The notes under the pieces are model-generated. The model worked only from the letters and a program-made list of their open reading frames with translations. It ran no database searches and was not told the origin of the DNA. The position numbers and the translations under genes are program-made. From Acidimicrobiia bacterium (GTDB lineage Bacteria > Actinomycetota > Acidimicrobiia > Spongiisociales > UBA11373): a DNA stretch of 64,000 bases. This document shows positions 40,210 to 50,041 of the stretch, in pieces. Positions within the stretch are counted from its first letter, which is position 1. Each line of letters starts with the position of its first letter. The stretch is from positions 26,782-90,781 of the forward strand of contig JBBDMM010000010.1 of the NCBI GenBank assembly GCA_040878325.1, read 5' to 3'.

Positions 40210-43125
40210 CTATGGCTTCGGGTCGCTCGCTTCGTCGAGGAAAACCTGAGCGCCCAGAGCCTCGGCCACGTCCTTCATCCGGTGGCGGTCGGCCTCAGCG
40301 GCCTCCCGCTGGTCGACACTCGCATGAAGGCTTGCCCTGGTGCGCAGCAGGGCCGGAACCCACACGACTTCGCCGATCTCATCCGCCGCGGCGAGGGACC
40401 GATCGGCCGCGGCGATCCCCTCCTGGAATCGGCCGGCGTCGAGGCACACATCGGCATAGAGGAGGCCGTAGTACGTTTCGTTGGCCCGGGCGCCGGTGGC
40501 GTAGAAGGGAGGCAGCAGTTCCGCGAAGCGATCGGCGGCCGCGGCCGGGTTGCCCTCCTTGGCGTCGACCCAAGCGCCGATCAGCGCCGCCATCGCCGAG
40601 AAGTACTTGAACTCGAAGGTGGCCGCAAGGTCCTTGGCCTCGGCGACGTGGCGCCCCGCGGTGGCGACGTCGTCCATCAGCTGGGCGAGCATGGCGAGCC
40701 CCAGGTGCGAATAGGTGTTGGAGAAGGGATGGTCCAGAGTGGATGTCCGGTGGGTGGCGGCGGAGGCGGCCTCGAGTGCACCAGCCGTGTCGCCGAGGAG
40801 CCACCGCAGCCAGCCGAGGTAGGCGAGCCCGACCGAGACCGGGTCCTGGCCGTATCGGTTGATGTGCTCGGCGTCATCGACCCACCGCGCGGTCTGTAGT
40901 AGCTCGTCGAGGTGCAACCGGGCTTCGTGTAGATCTCCTCTCCAGAACCGGGTGGTGCCGGCGGCGAGGTGAGCCTCCAGCATCATGTCGACGTCGCCGA
41001 AGCGCTGGGCCATCCGCATCAGGTCGTCGGCGAGTTCCAGACCCTCGGCCAGCCGGGCCCGCAGCAAGAAGAAACGGAAGAGCCCGAACACCACGGGGAA
41101 GTGCTCGCGCACGTCGGGGGTCTTCCGGGCGAGTTCCCGGGCCGCCGTGTAGGTGGCTTCCACCCGGTCCGACCCGGGGCCCTCCAGGGCCATCAGGGCC
41201 GCGCCGCGGGCGGTGCGAAGCCTGAGTTCCCACTCCAGCCGCTTCTCGGCGTCGGCGACCCCGTCGAGGCTGTCGATCGCCAGATCGAGGGTGCCGAGGG
41301 CGTAGTTGTTGGCGGAACGCTGGATGCTCCGCTGCGCGACGGTGTGCCAGTGCCCCAGCGCCTCGAGGATTTCCCCGGCGGCAGCGAGGTGATGGGCCAG
41401 GCCGGGCAGCTGGCCTCCGGCGGCCTCGATCTCCCGGGCCACCCGGCCGTGGATCTCTCGCCGGGTCTTGAGGAGGAGCGTCCCGTAGGCGACCTCCCGC
41501 GTGAGGGCATGCCTGAACACGTACTCGTCGGGATCGTCGCCAGGGGAGATGAACTCGGAGGCGACCAACTCCTCCAGCTCGCGGTCCAGGCTGGCGGAAC
41601 CGGCGACCGTCTCCAGGATCGGCGCGGTGAACCGGGGGCCAATGACGCTGGCGGTCTGCAACATCATTCGGGCGGTATCGGGGAGGCGATCGATCCGAGC
41701 CGCGATGAACTCCTGCACCGAGGCAGGCACGACGTGGGCTGCTGCCGGGCCGGCAACGCCTCCCGGAGCCACCTGCTGGGCTCGCACGAGCTCCTCAACG
41801 AAGAAGGCATTCCCGCTGGCCCGTTGGACGATCGCCGCTTCCTCATCGCCTGTCACCGCGCCGGAGGCGAGGGAGCGCACCAGGGCGCGGGTTGCCTCCT
41901 CCGTCAGCGGCTGCAGAGTCAGCCGCTGCACGCGCGAGTGACCGATCCAGGGCGGTGCGAATCCGGGCCGCGCCAGCAGGAGGATCAGCGTTCCCGAGCG
42001 CTCCTCCAGGAGGGCGCCGATCAGCTCGGCCGAGGTGGCGTCGGCCCACTGGGCGTCGTCGACGACCGCCACTGTCTTCGCATCGGTCTCGCCCAGGGCC
42101 CGGGCCATGACGGTGCTCCAGCGGGCCTTCTTCGACGGAGGGGGAAGCGCGCGATACCTCGCGTCGCCGGGATCGAGTTCGAACAGGTCGCGCAGGGCGG
42201 GTCTGTTGAGGCCCTGCTGCGAGGCGATTCCGTCGAGCGCGTTGCCGAGATCGGGCGACAAGCGATCGAGGTGCCACAGGTCAGCCAGCAGGTCGACGAT
42301 GGGATCCAACGGCCCCGCGGTCACCGGCTCGCACGAAGTGGTCGCCACCCTTATGCCTTGGTCGAGTCCGTCCAGGAAGTCCGTGGCGAGTCGGGTCTTG
42401 CCGATACCGGGCGGACCCTCGACGATCATCACTCGTGTCTCGCCGGTCCCGGCCGAGCGGAGGGCATCCCTCATCGCCTCCAGATCGGCGTCGCGGCCGA
42501 CCAGGGGCCCGGCGGTATAGGCACGGCGACCACCGAGGAAGCGAACCGGCTCGAACAGAGGGAGTTCGTGGCGCTTGCCCTTGAGCGGATGGACTCCCCG
42601 GGGCACATACTCGAATCTGCCCTTGGTACGTTGGTAGACGTTCGGGCCCACCAGGATCTGATCCGGTCCGGCGGCCCCCTGAATGCGCGCCGCGACGTTC
42701 ACAGAGTCGCCGATCACCGTGTAGTCCATTCGGGTGGCCGATCCCAGGTAACCGGCCACGACGAGTCCCGTCTCCACCCCGACATGGACCCGGATGCGCT
42801 CGAGCGTGTCCCCGGCCAGGTCGCCGTCCAGCGCCCTTACCCGGTCGACGATCTCGAGGGCGGCGCGCACTGCGCGCTCGGGGTCGTCCTCGGTGGCGCG
42901 GGGGGCGCCGAAGAGCACCATGACGGCGTCGCCCAGAAACTTGTCGACGTATCCCCCAAATTTCTCGACCGCGCTCGCCACGGTGTCGAAATAGCGGTTG
43001 ATCACCTCGGTGACCTCCTCCGGATCACGCCGTTCGACCATCGCGGTGAACCCGCTCAGGTCGACGAACAGCACAGTGACGACCCGCCGCTCGTCCGGGT
43101 ACTTCCGATCGATGCCGTTCCTCAT
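40210..43125 (-). CDS. Class III nucleotide cyclase fused to AAA ATPase and TPR repeats
   Basis: A 971-residue signalling protein. The N-terminal class III cyclase domain (about 15-190) has all classical residues: Asp in VLFVDLSGFT, substrate Lys and second metal Asp in VDKFLGDAV, Asp in MDYTVIGD, and Asn/Arg in SVNVAARI, so it should be active, probably as an adenylate cyclase. A P-loop NTPase follows (VEGPPGIGKTRLA, about 233-245; VAVVDDAQWAD Walker B), then TPR-like helices to the end. ATG 43125 has a GAGGTGA Shine-Dalgarno. Input signal unknown; the TPR part likely senses a protein partner. Confidence 0.9.
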   Translation of the reverse strand: MRNGIDRKYPDERRVVTVLFVDLSGFTAMVERRDPEEVTEVINRYFDTVASAVEKFGGYVDKFLGDAVMVLFGAPRATEDDPERAVRAALEIVDRVRALDGDLAGDTLERIRVHVGVETGLVVAGYLGSATRMDYTVIGDSVNVAARIQGAAGPDQILVGPNVYQRTKGRFEYVPRGVHPLKGKRHELPLFEPVRFLGGRRAYTAGPLVGRDADLEAMRDALRSAGTGETRVMIVEGPPGIGKTRLATDFLDGLDQGIRVATTSCEPVTAGPLDPIVDLLADLWHLDRLSPDLGNALDGIASQQGLNRPALRDLFELDPGDARYRALPPPSKKARWSTVMARALGETDAKTVAVVDDAQWADATSAELIGALLEERSGTLILLLARPGFAPPWIGHSRVQRLTLQPLTEEATRALVRSLASGAVTGDEEAAIVQRASGNAFFVEELVRAQQVAPGGVAGPAAAHVVPASVQEFIAARIDRLPDTARMMLQTASVIGPRFTAPILETVAGSASLDRELEELVASEFISPGDDPDEYVFRHALTREVAYGTLLLKTRREIHGRVAREIEAAGGQLPGLAHHLAAAGEILEALGHWHTVAQRSIQRSANNYALGTLDLAIDSLDGVADAEKRLEWELRLRTARGAALMALEGPGSDRVEATYTAARELARKTPDVREHFPVVFGLFRFFLLRARLAEGLELADDLMRMAQRFGDVDMMLEAHLAAGTTRFWRGDLHEARLHLDELLQTARWVDDAEHINRYGQDPVSVGLAYLGWLRWLLGDTAGALEAASAATHRTSTLDHPFSNTYSHLGLAMLAQLMDDVATAGRHVAEAKDLAATFEFKYFSAMAALIGAWVDAKEGNPAAAADRFAELLPPFYATGARANETYYGLLYADVCLDAGRFQEGIAAADRSLAAADEIGEVVWVPALLRTRASLHASVDQREAAEADRHRMKDVAEALGAQVFLDEASDPKP

Positions 43126-43226
43126 CTGAGTCACCTCGGTGCGGGGGACGATACCCTCCGGGTGTCGGCGTCGGTCCTCGAGGGGCAGGCCTTTGAGAAA
43201 CCTGGCGTCGGTAGAGGTGAAGCGAC

Positions 43227-43994
43227 ATGGACCTAGCCGTCAGGGATGGGGCGCGGTTGGCATTTGAGGATCGTCCCGGTGGGCCCGGCACCCCGGTCCT
43301 GTTCCTCCACGGTGCGATGAGCAGCCGGGCCACCTTTTCCCCGCAGATGGAACACTTCGGCGGGCGTCGGCGGATCGCCCTCGACCTCCGCGGCCACGGC
43401 CAGAGCGAGGTGACCGAGCACGGTTACGACGTCCCCGCGCTGGCACGGGATGCGGCCGACCTATGCGACCACCTCGAACTGGAGTCCGTCGTCCTCATCG
43501 GACACAGCCTCGGCGGTGCCGCCGCCCTCCAGTTGGCCGCCGATGATGCTGCCAGGGTGGTCGGACTGGCGATCCTCGATTCCCCGATCATGATCCCGCC
43601 GGACTTCCGTGCCGGTGTCGAGCAACTCGCCGCCGCGGCCCGATCACCCATGTACGACGAAGCTATCAACGGGTTCCTGGGCCAGTTCGCCGGCATCGAC
43701 GAGGCGGTGCGGCGACAGGTCTTCGCCGACCTCGCCAACACCCCTCAGGAGGTGGTCGCCTCCTGCCTCGAGAGCACGGTCGCGTTCGACAGCGAGGGGG
43801 CGGCGACAGAATGTCGGATGCCGATCCTGTATGTGAGCTCGGGGCCGTGGTTCGCCGACGTCGGCCGCTTCCGGGATCTGTGCCCGCAGCTGGTGACCGC
43901 GCAGACCATGGGCTCGGGCCACTACCACCACCTCGAGGTGCCCCGCCAGGTCAATGCCCTGCTCGACCGGTTCCTCGAGATCAACGGCCTCTAA
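43227..43994 (+). CDS. Alpha/beta-fold hydrolase
   Basis: A 255-residue cytosolic hydrolase. VLFLHGAMSS gives the oxyanion region, Ser94 in LIGHSLGGA the nucleophile, and His in GSGHYHHLEVP the catalytic base; the acid is probably the Asp of LDSPIM or a later Asp. A GAGGTGAAG Shine-Dalgarno precedes ATG 43227. It is divergent from the cyclase-AAA-TPR gene. Probable esterase, lactonase or C-C hydrolase; substrate unknown. Confidence 0.88.
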   Translation: MDLAVRDGARLAFEDRPGGPGTPVLFLHGAMSSRATFSPQMEHFGGRRRIALDLRGHGQSEVTEHGYDVPALARDAADLCDHLELESVVLIGHSLGGAAALQLAADDAARVVGLAILDSPIMIPPDFRAGVEQLAAAARSPMYDEAINGFLGQFAGIDEAVRRQVFADLANTPQEVVASCLESTVAFDSEGAATECRMPILYVSSGPWFADVGRFRDLCPQLVTAQTMGSGHYHHLEVPRQVNALLDRFLEINGL

Positions 43995-44026
43995 GGTTGT
44001 CCCCGATGCACCGGGAGGGAGGGACC

Positions 44027-44410
44027 ATGGCCGAGCCGTTGGTTTTCATCAGCACCTGGAGGATCGCCGAGGGGAGGGTGGCCGACCTCGAGGCCTATTA
44101 CCGGCGGGTGGTCGAGATCGTCGAAGCCAAGGAGCCTCAGATTATCGCCTTCCACGGCTTCCTCGATGAGGATGGCACCGAGTTCACCAGCATTCAGGTG
44201 CATCCCGACGCCGACTCCATGGAGTTCCACATGACGGTGCTGCGGGAAAATTGGGAGGAGTCATTCGCCCAGTTCGGCGAGTGGGCGGAGAGCACCGGGG
44301 TGCAGTACCTGGGGACTCCCCCGGAGAGCGCCCGGGTCATGGACCGCCAGCTGAACTCTCCGGTGACGGTCAAGCCGCGCCATCTCGGCGGGTTCACCCG
44401 GGGCGGGTGA
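44027..44410 (+). CDS. Dimeric alpha/beta-barrel (ABM-like) protein
   Basis: A 127-residue protein starting MAEPLVFISTWRIAEGRVAD, typical of the antibiotic-biosynthesis-monooxygenase/EthD-like dimeric alpha+beta barrel: strand, helix, FHGFLDEDGTEFTSIQVHPD, helix and a final strand. A GGGAGGGAGGG Shine-Dalgarno precedes ATG 44027. The ending HLGGFTRGG stops at 44410, and a toxin-gene remnant continues directly in the same reading frame. Confidence 0.68.
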   Translation: MAEPLVFISTWRIAEGRVADLEAYYRRVVEIVEAKEPQIIAFHGFLDEDGTEFTSIQVHPDADSMEFHMTVLRENWEESFAQFGEWAESTGVQYLGTPPESARVMDRQLNSPVTVKPRHLGGFTRGG

Positions 44411-44671
44411 ACCGGGGGGCTGCAGGAGCACGGACCGAACCTCGGTCGGCCGATTGTCGACCGGATCGAGGGTTCGAGAATTCACAACCTGAAGGAGCTG
44501 AGGGTCAAATCAGATGGCGAACTGCGGATCCTCCTCGTATTCGACCCCTGGCGGACCGCCGTGCTCTTGCTCGGCGGGGATAAGACGGGCCAGTGGAAGG
44601 AGTGGTACCCCGCAGCCATCTCGCAGGCCGAACAGCTTTACGCCGATTACCTGGAGGGATTGAGCCGATGA
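44411..44671 (+). pseudogene. HigB/Gp49-type toxin gene lacking its 5' end
   Basis: The frame encodes LQEHGPNLGRPIVDRIEGSR, IHNLKELRVKSDGELRILLV and FDPWRTAVLLLGGDKTGQWK, the C-terminal two thirds of a Gp49/HigB-type toxin. There is no start codon in its proper place, and the frame is closed by the TGA of the preceding ABM-like gene at 44408-44410. The end overlaps the HigA-type antitoxin start (ATGA), as in an intact module. The toxin is therefore dead, or at best translated by stop readthrough. Confidence 0.75.
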
Positions 44672-44979
44672 AGACGTGGGACGAGCTGACCAGTGACCGT
44701 CGTGCCGCTACCGGCTATCGGGAGCGGGTCGACGCCGAGAAGCGCAAGGCGCTCGGCGAGCTGCATGAGTTCAACCTCGCCGAGCTGCGGCGCATCCTCG
44801 AGTTCACCCAGGAGGAGCTCGCCGGGCGTATGGGGTCCGATCAGTCGCGGATCTCGCGAGTCGAGAACGAGGCCGACATGCGACTGTCCACCCTCCGGGC
44901 CTATGTCGAGGCCCTCGGCGGACAGATCAGGATCCTCGCCGAGATCCCCGGCCAGGAGGCATTCCCGCTCTCGGTGTGA
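44668..44979 (+). CDS. HigA-type XRE antitoxin
   Basis: A 103-residue antitoxin. An N-terminal helical region is followed by a helix-turn-helix, LAELRRILEFTQEELAGRMG then SDQSRISRVENEADMRLSTL, and a strand RILAEIPG. It is complete and probably still represses its own locus, but its toxin is truncated. A near-identical copy with a nonsense codon is at 35850-36161, evidence for spread of the module. Confidence 0.85.
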   Translation: MKTWDELTSDRRAATGYRERVDAEKRKALGELHEFNLAELRRILEFTQEELAGRMGSDQSRISRVENEADMRLSTLRAYVEALGGQIRILAEIPGQEAFPLSV

Positions 44980-45083
44980 TGCCCTGACCTATCGCGATTT
45001 CCAGGCCGCTGCCGACCAGGCGACGGTGCGGGTGGCGAGGCGGGTCGTGACGCTGATCTTGGGACAAGCAACTCGAGGCGCGG

Positions 45084-46391
45084 ATGATGGCCGACCAACT
45101 ACGCGCCGAGTCGGTACCGTGGCTGTCAACAGCGTCGGGAGGCTTTACGGTGCGACCTGACACCCAGGAGTTCGAAGACCAGCCGGACGAGACCCGTCCG
45201 CAGCCGGCCGAACTGAAGGGGACGCCGATCCATGACACGCTGCGTCGGATCGTCGTCTGGTTCCGGCTGCTCGCTCTGGTGTGGATGTCGGCATTGGTCC
45301 TTGCCACGCTGCTCACCGACTCGGGAGCCTCCAAGCCGTGGGTGATCGCCGCCGAGGCGGCCGCGGTCGCAATCACCATCGGCGCCTTCGTCCTCTCCCG
45401 GCTGCGGCGACTCGACGCCTGGTGGTGGGTGCTGATCGATGGGGCCGCCACCGTGTTCATCATCATCGCTCCCGGCCTGGCGGATGCGGGCAACTACTTC
45501 TACGGGGGGATGGGGCTGTCGTGGCTGCTGATCGTCGTGTGGGCGTATCCGACCCTGCTGGCGGGGGCGGTGTCGATCGTCACCCTGGTGGCGGCCCAGA
45601 TGGTGGGCGGCGCCGTGGGGATTCGTGAGATCGCGGCTACCGATCTCGTCGGGGACATCGCGGTATGGATCGTCTCGGGCATCGTCTACGGATGGGCTCT
45701 GTGGGCCCTTCGCAACACCGATGTCGGCCGCGAGCGGGCCGAGGCCAAGATGATCGAGGCCAACGCCCGCACCGAGCGCCTGCTACTCAACATCCTCCCC
45801 GCGCCGATCGCCGAGCAACTGAAGGCGGGGGTGTCGCCGATCGCCGATCGTCTCGACCGGGTCACCATTCTGTTCGCCGACGTCGTCGAGTCGACGCCGC
45901 TGGCGGAGGCGCTCGATCCCGACGATTTCGTCAACCTGCTCGATCGGGTCTTCACCCACTTCGACGAGCTGGTGGATCGCCACGGGCTGGAGAAGATCGG
46001 GTCGATCGGCGATGGCTACATGGCGGTGGCCGGCGCGCCGCTTCCCCGGCCCGACCATGCCCAGGTGGCAGCAGACCTGGCGCTGGCGATGCTCGGCTCG
46101 CTCGAATCGTTCAGCGAGAACGGCGGGCGGCCGGTGCGGATGCGCTTCGGGCTCCACACCGGGCCGGTCGTCGCCGGCGTCATCGGCCGGAGGAAGTTTC
46201 GCTACGACCTCTTCGGCGACGCCGTCAACACCGCGAGTCGGATGGAGTCACACGGCGTCGCCGACCGGATCCAGGCGAGCACCGCCACCCGCCAGGCACT
46301 CGGCGACTCCTACCGCTTCGAACTTCGGGGGACGATCGAGGTCAAGGGCAAGGGCGAGATGGAGACCTTCTTCCTCCTTGGCCGTGCGTGA
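45084..46391 (+). CDS. Membrane-bound class III adenylate cyclase
   Basis: A 435-residue integral membrane cyclase. Five or six hydrophobic helices occupy about residues 55-205, followed by a signalling helix (about 210-240, ending LLLNILPAPIAEQLK) and a complete cyclase domain: VTILFADVVEST, LEKIGSIGDGYMAVAG with Lys and metal Asp, YDLFGDAVNTASRME with Asp, Asn and Arg. All catalytic positions are conserved, so cAMP production is expected. Start ATG 45084 or 45087. Similar architecture to mycobacterial Rv1625c-type cyclases. Confidence 0.92.
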   Translation: MMADQLRAESVPWLSTASGGFTVRPDTQEFEDQPDETRPQPAELKGTPIHDTLRRIVVWFRLLALVWMSALVLATLLTDSGASKPWVIAAEAAAVAITIGAFVLSRLRRLDAWWWVLIDGAATVFIIIAPGLADAGNYFYGGMGLSWLLIVVWAYPTLLAGAVSIVTLVAAQMVGGAVGIREIAATDLVGDIAVWIVSGIVYGWALWALRNTDVGRERAEAKMIEANARTERLLLNILPAPIAEQLKAGVSPIADRLDRVTILFADVVESTPLAEALDPDDFVNLLDRVFTHFDELVDRHGLEKIGSIGDGYMAVAGAPLPRPDHAQVAADLALAMLGSLESFSENGGRPVRMRFGLHTGPVVAGVIGRRKFRYDLFGDAVNTASRMESHGVADRIQASTATRQALGDSYRFELRGTIEVKGKGEMETFFLLGRA

Positions 46392-46504
46392 TTGTCGGGG
46401 TCTTCTCGGATGAAGCCGAGTCAGCCGCCAGCCCGCAGAACTACACGTGTCCGGCTGGCCGGTAGAGGCGACCAACCCTCACGGCACCCCCGGATGCCCA
46501 TCAC

Positions 46505-46510
46505 TATCTT
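46505..46510 (+). promoter_or_regulatory. Leaderless-type promoter
   Basis: TATCTT lies 6 bases before GTG 46517 with no Shine-Dalgarno between, so the cyclase-NTPase gene is probably transcribed without a leader. Confidence 0.45.
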
Positions 46511-46516
46511 GTCTTT

Positions 46517-49363
46517 GTGCCCCTGCCCGGCGGCGTCGTCACCTTCGTCTTCTCCGACATCGAGGGGAGCACGCGGCTGTGGGAGTCCGAGCCCGAGGCG
46601 ATGCGCCAGTCGCTCGCCCGCCACGACGACCTCGTCTCGGCGATGGTCGAGGAGGCCGGCGGCGCCATCTTCAAGCACACCGGGGACGGCTTCGGGGCCG
46701 CTTTCGCCTCGGTGTCGGCGGCGCTCGAGTCTGCCGCCCGGGTCGCTGCGGCCGTCGCCGAGGAGGCCTGGCCCGGGCCGTCGCTGAGCGTTCGCCTCGG
46801 GGTGCACACCGGAGAGGCCGAGCCCCGCGGCGGTGACTACTTCGGGCCTACGGTCACCCGGGCGGCCCGGGTCACCGACGCGGCCAATGGCGGCCAGATC
46901 CTGGTGGCGGAGTCGTCCCACCAGCTGGTGAGAGGCGTCGCCCCCAACGGGACCGCCTTCGTCCACGCCGGAGAGCATCGCCTCAAGGATCTCGGCGAGC
47001 CGATCGGCCTGTACCGCCTGGTCGGGCCGGGCGCCGGCGACGAGCGGCAGTTGCGGACCCTCGAGCAGGCCCCGCACAATTTTCCGGTCCAGCTGAGCTC
47101 CTTCATTGGCCGGGAGGCGGAGATCAAGGAGCTCGCCGACCTGGTCCGGACCTCCCGGCTGGTCACCCTGACCGGCATCGGCGGCGTCGGCAAGACTCGC
47201 CTGTCGCTCCAGGTGGCCGCCGAGATACTGTCCGACTTCGACCACGGCGCCTGGTTCGTCGAGCTGGCGCCCCTGGCCGAGCCGGGGCTCCTCCCCGACA
47301 CCGTCGCCGAGGAGCTCGGGGTCCCGCAGGACAGCACCCTGACCGCCGAGACCCGGACCCTGCGCTACTTGGCCAAGCGCAGTGCCTTGCTCGTGATCGA
47401 CAACTGTGAGCACCTCATCGACGACGTGGCCGGCTTCGTCGACCGCCTGCTCCGGTCGTGCCCGGACGTGCACGTCCTGGCCACCAGCCGCGAGGGGCTC
47501 GCCGTCACCGGCGAAGTGCTGTGGAAGGTGCCGTCGCTGCGCGTCGACGACGACGCCGCGGCGGTCGTGCTCTTCGCCGAGCGGGCCCGGTTGGTCCGCC
47601 CCGACTTCACCGTGACCGACGACAACCGGGAGCTCGTCGCCAGGCTGTGCGTCCGCCTCGACGGGATCCCGCTCGCCATCGAGCTTGCCACGGCCCGCCT
47701 CCCGATACTGACGCTCGAGCAGATCGCCGAGCATCTCGCCGACCGCTTCCGCCTGCTCACCGGGGGGAGCCGCACCGCCGTCGAGCGGCAGCGCACCCTG
47801 CGGGCGATGATGGACTGGAGCTACGGCCTGCTCGGCGAGAAGGAGCAGACGCTGCTGCGCCGCCTGTCGGTGTTTTCCGACGGGTTCACCTTCGCCGCAG
47901 CCGAGGACGTGTGCTCGGACGAGGCGGTCCCGCGGTTGGAGGTCCTCGACCTGCTCCAGCGGCTGGTGGAGGCGTCGATGGTCACCTTCGAGTCCGATCT
48001 CCGGCCCCGGTACCGGTTGCTGGAGACGGTGCGCCAATACTCGCTGGACAAGCTCCTGGAAGCCGGCGACTCCGACCGCGTGAGGCTTCGCCACGCCGAG
48101 TACTTCAAGACGACGGCGGGGACGCTCCGCGACCGGCTCGAACGCGGCGACGAGGCGGCGGCGATGGAGGACGGGCAAGCCGACCTGGGCAATTTCCGGT
48201 CCGCCATGATCTGGGCGGCAGAGGCGGGCCACGGCGAGACGCTACTCGGGTTGGCGGTCGGCCTCAGACCGTACTTCTGGAACCGGGTGATGTACCGGGA
48301 GTCGGTCCGATGGTTGACCACCGCGATCGACATGACCGGCGACAACCCCTCGACGCCATTCCACGAGGCGGTGGCGTTCGCCCTCACCGACGCCGGGAAC
48401 AGCGCCGACGCCGACACGATCGAGAGGTACCGGCCGCTGGCGGAGCGGCTCTACGAATCGGCCGAGGACGACCTGTCCAAGGGATCACTGGCCAATGCGC
48501 TCGGCGCGTTGAGCATCGGCATTGATGCCCGTCGCGCCGACGAGCTGTTCCGGTCCGCCCATCAGACGCTGCGTCGCGCGGGGAGCCCCCGTTGGACCGG
48601 ACCGCTGCAGAACCGCTTCATCACCGCCTGGTTCTTGAACAGCCGGGAGTCCGAGGAGGAGGTCCTCGGATTGGTCGAGGAGGCGGTCGCCGAGGGCCTG
48701 GCGATCCACCAGGCCGTGGTCGAGACAACCTTTCTGGCCCTCGCCGAGGAGTATGAGGCCGTGATCGACAAGGTGGAGCGTGACCGCCCCAAGGACGACT
48801 GGGAGAAGGTGATGCTGCTCCTGTTCCAGGTGGTAGCCGAGCGGGCCCTGGGGCGTCTCGACGACGCTCTCGAGACCGTCGAGCGAGCCGCCACCATCCT
48901 CGGGCCCAACTCGCCGGGCACCACCGAGTGGCACGAGAGCATGATCCTCATCCAGCAGGGCGACCTCGATGGAGCCATCGCCGCCTTCGACACGCCGTAC
49001 AAACACGACTACGCGGATGCCTTCTCGCGATTGACCGCCTCGGCGTTCTGGGCGATGGTGTCCGAGCATCGCGGGGACCACGAGACCGCCGCTCTGCTTT
49101 GGGGCTTCAGGGACCGGGTCGCCGAGGCGTCCTCCCTCCACTTCCAGCGTTTCGAGGAGGAGTTCCAGGAGGAATCTCGCACACGGTCATCCGACGCCAT
49201 GGGAGCAGAGCGCTTCGCCGAGCTGGTCGCTCGGGGCGGGGAGACGCCATGGGAAGACCTGCCGCTGGTGCGTGGGGAACGCGCCGCCAGGGGAGCCTCG
49301 GAGACTCGACGTCCGGAGCCTGGCGGCACCGCGGCCAGTCGCGACGGCCCCTTACCCTTCTGA
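46517..49363 (+). CDS. Class III cyclase fused to an NB-ARC-like NTPase and TPR repeats
   Basis: A 948-residue protein: N-terminal cyclase domain (1-170), NTPase (Walker A LTGIGGVGKTRLSLQ about 218-232; Walker B LLVIDNCEHL), then winged helix and TPR-like repeats. The cyclase has both metal Asp (FSDIEGST, HTGDGF) and the substrate Lys (IFKHTGDG), but Thr replaces the transition-state Asn in VTRAARV, so activity may be low or lost. The arrangement resembles AfsR/LuxR-like STAND regulators. Its end overlaps the convergent lipoprotein gene by 12 bases. Confidence 0.9.
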   Translation: MPLPGGVVTFVFSDIEGSTRLWESEPEAMRQSLARHDDLVSAMVEEAGGAIFKHTGDGFGAAFASVSAALESAARVAAAVAEEAWPGPSLSVRLGVHTGEAEPRGGDYFGPTVTRAARVTDAANGGQILVAESSHQLVRGVAPNGTAFVHAGEHRLKDLGEPIGLYRLVGPGAGDERQLRTLEQAPHNFPVQLSSFIGREAEIKELADLVRTSRLVTLTGIGGVGKTRLSLQVAAEILSDFDHGAWFVELAPLAEPGLLPDTVAEELGVPQDSTLTAETRTLRYLAKRSALLVIDNCEHLIDDVAGFVDRLLRSCPDVHVLATSREGLAVTGEVLWKVPSLRVDDDAAAVVLFAERARLVRPDFTVTDDNRELVARLCVRLDGIPLAIELATARLPILTLEQIAEHLADRFRLLTGGSRTAVERQRTLRAMMDWSYGLLGEKEQTLLRRLSVFSDGFTFAAAEDVCSDEAVPRLEVLDLLQRLVEASMVTFESDLRPRYRLLETVRQYSLDKLLEAGDSDRVRLRHAEYFKTTAGTLRDRLERGDEAAAMEDGQADLGNFRSAMIWAAEAGHGETLLGLAVGLRPYFWNRVMYRESVRWLTTAIDMTGDNPSTPFHEAVAFALTDAGNSADADTIERYRPLAERLYESAEDDLSKGSLANALGALSIGIDARRADELFRSAHQTLRRAGSPRWTGPLQNRFITAWFLNSRESEEEVLGLVEEAVAEGLAIHQAVVETTFLALAEEYEAVIDKVERDRPKDDWEKVMLLLFQVVAERALGRLDDALETVERAATILGPNSPGTTEWHESMILIQQGDLDGAIAAFDTPYKHDYADAFSRLTASAFWAMVSEHRGDHETAALLWGFRDRVAEASSLHFQRFEEEFQEESRTRSSDAMGAERFAELVARGGETPWEDLPLVRGERAARGASETRRPEPGGTAASRDGPLPF

Positions 49364-49900
49364 GCACTCCTGCGCGGTGGACAGCGCCACGTTGGCGGCC
49401 ATGATGAGCAGGAAGCCCTCGTCGACCGTGGCGACAGCCGCGGCGAGGGCGGCGTCGTCTCCCGCCCGGGCGGCGTCGGAGGCCGCGGCGTATCCCTCCT
49501 CATCCATCTCCATGGCCTGGAGCATCATGCCCACCGCCTCGTCGAATCCGGGAAGCGGTGTCCCGAGCGCCTCTATCTGGTCGGCCAGGCTCCCGATCGC
49601 GGCCGAGACCGTGAGCAACGCATCCGCCGCTTCGTCTCCCTGCCTCCCCAATACGGCCGCGGCGTCAAACGTCTGGTAGAGCAGGCTCTGGGCGATGCCG
49701 CCCATGGCGTCGCCATAGGAATGGCAGTCCAGCGCAACGGTCGTGGTGGTCGGAGGCGTGGTCGTGGTGGTCGTGGTGGCGGGCAGGGTGGTCGTCGTCG
49801 GAGCCGTCGTCGGAGTCGTTGTCGAGGGTGCGGCGTCACCCCCGCACGCGGCGACCAGCAGGAGAACCACTGCGCCCGCAACCCGTGCGGTATATGCCAC
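49352..49900 (-). CDS. Thr-rich lipoprotein of unknown function
   Basis: A 182-residue lipoprotein: signal peptide ending in lipobox VAAC, a long Thr/Pro-rich wall-spanning linker (about 20-58), then a helical domain rich in Ala, Asp and Gly (EAVGMMLQAMEMDEEGYAAA). GTG 49900 has a GGAGG Shine-Dalgarno; ATG 49939 would add 13 residues. No family recognised. Confidence 0.7.
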   Translation of the reverse strand: MAYTARVAGAVVLLLVAACGGDAAPSTTTPTTAPTTTTLPATTTTTTTPPTTTTVALDCHSYGDAMGGIAQSLLYQTFDAAAVLGRQGDEAADALLTVSAAIGSLADQIEALGTPLPGFDEAVGMMLQAMEMDEEGYAAASDAARAGDDAALAAAVATVDEGFLLIMAANVALSTAQECSEG

Positions 49901-50041
49901 GACGCCTCCAAGTCTCGGTGTTGCCGTTTTCAGCAACATGGTATCGCGACGCGTTCTGGGCTTCTCATGACTTACCTCTTAGTGCGATGGGTGCGGCGAG
50001 CACCCGGTCGGAGATCTGGATTGGGTCGCTGCCTCAGAGGT

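Noticed and set aside
40969-43236. 755-codon plus-strand frame opposite the cyclase-AAA-TPR gene
   Set aside because: Shadow of a well-supported gene on the other strand; composition is Arg/Gly/His-rich without motifs.
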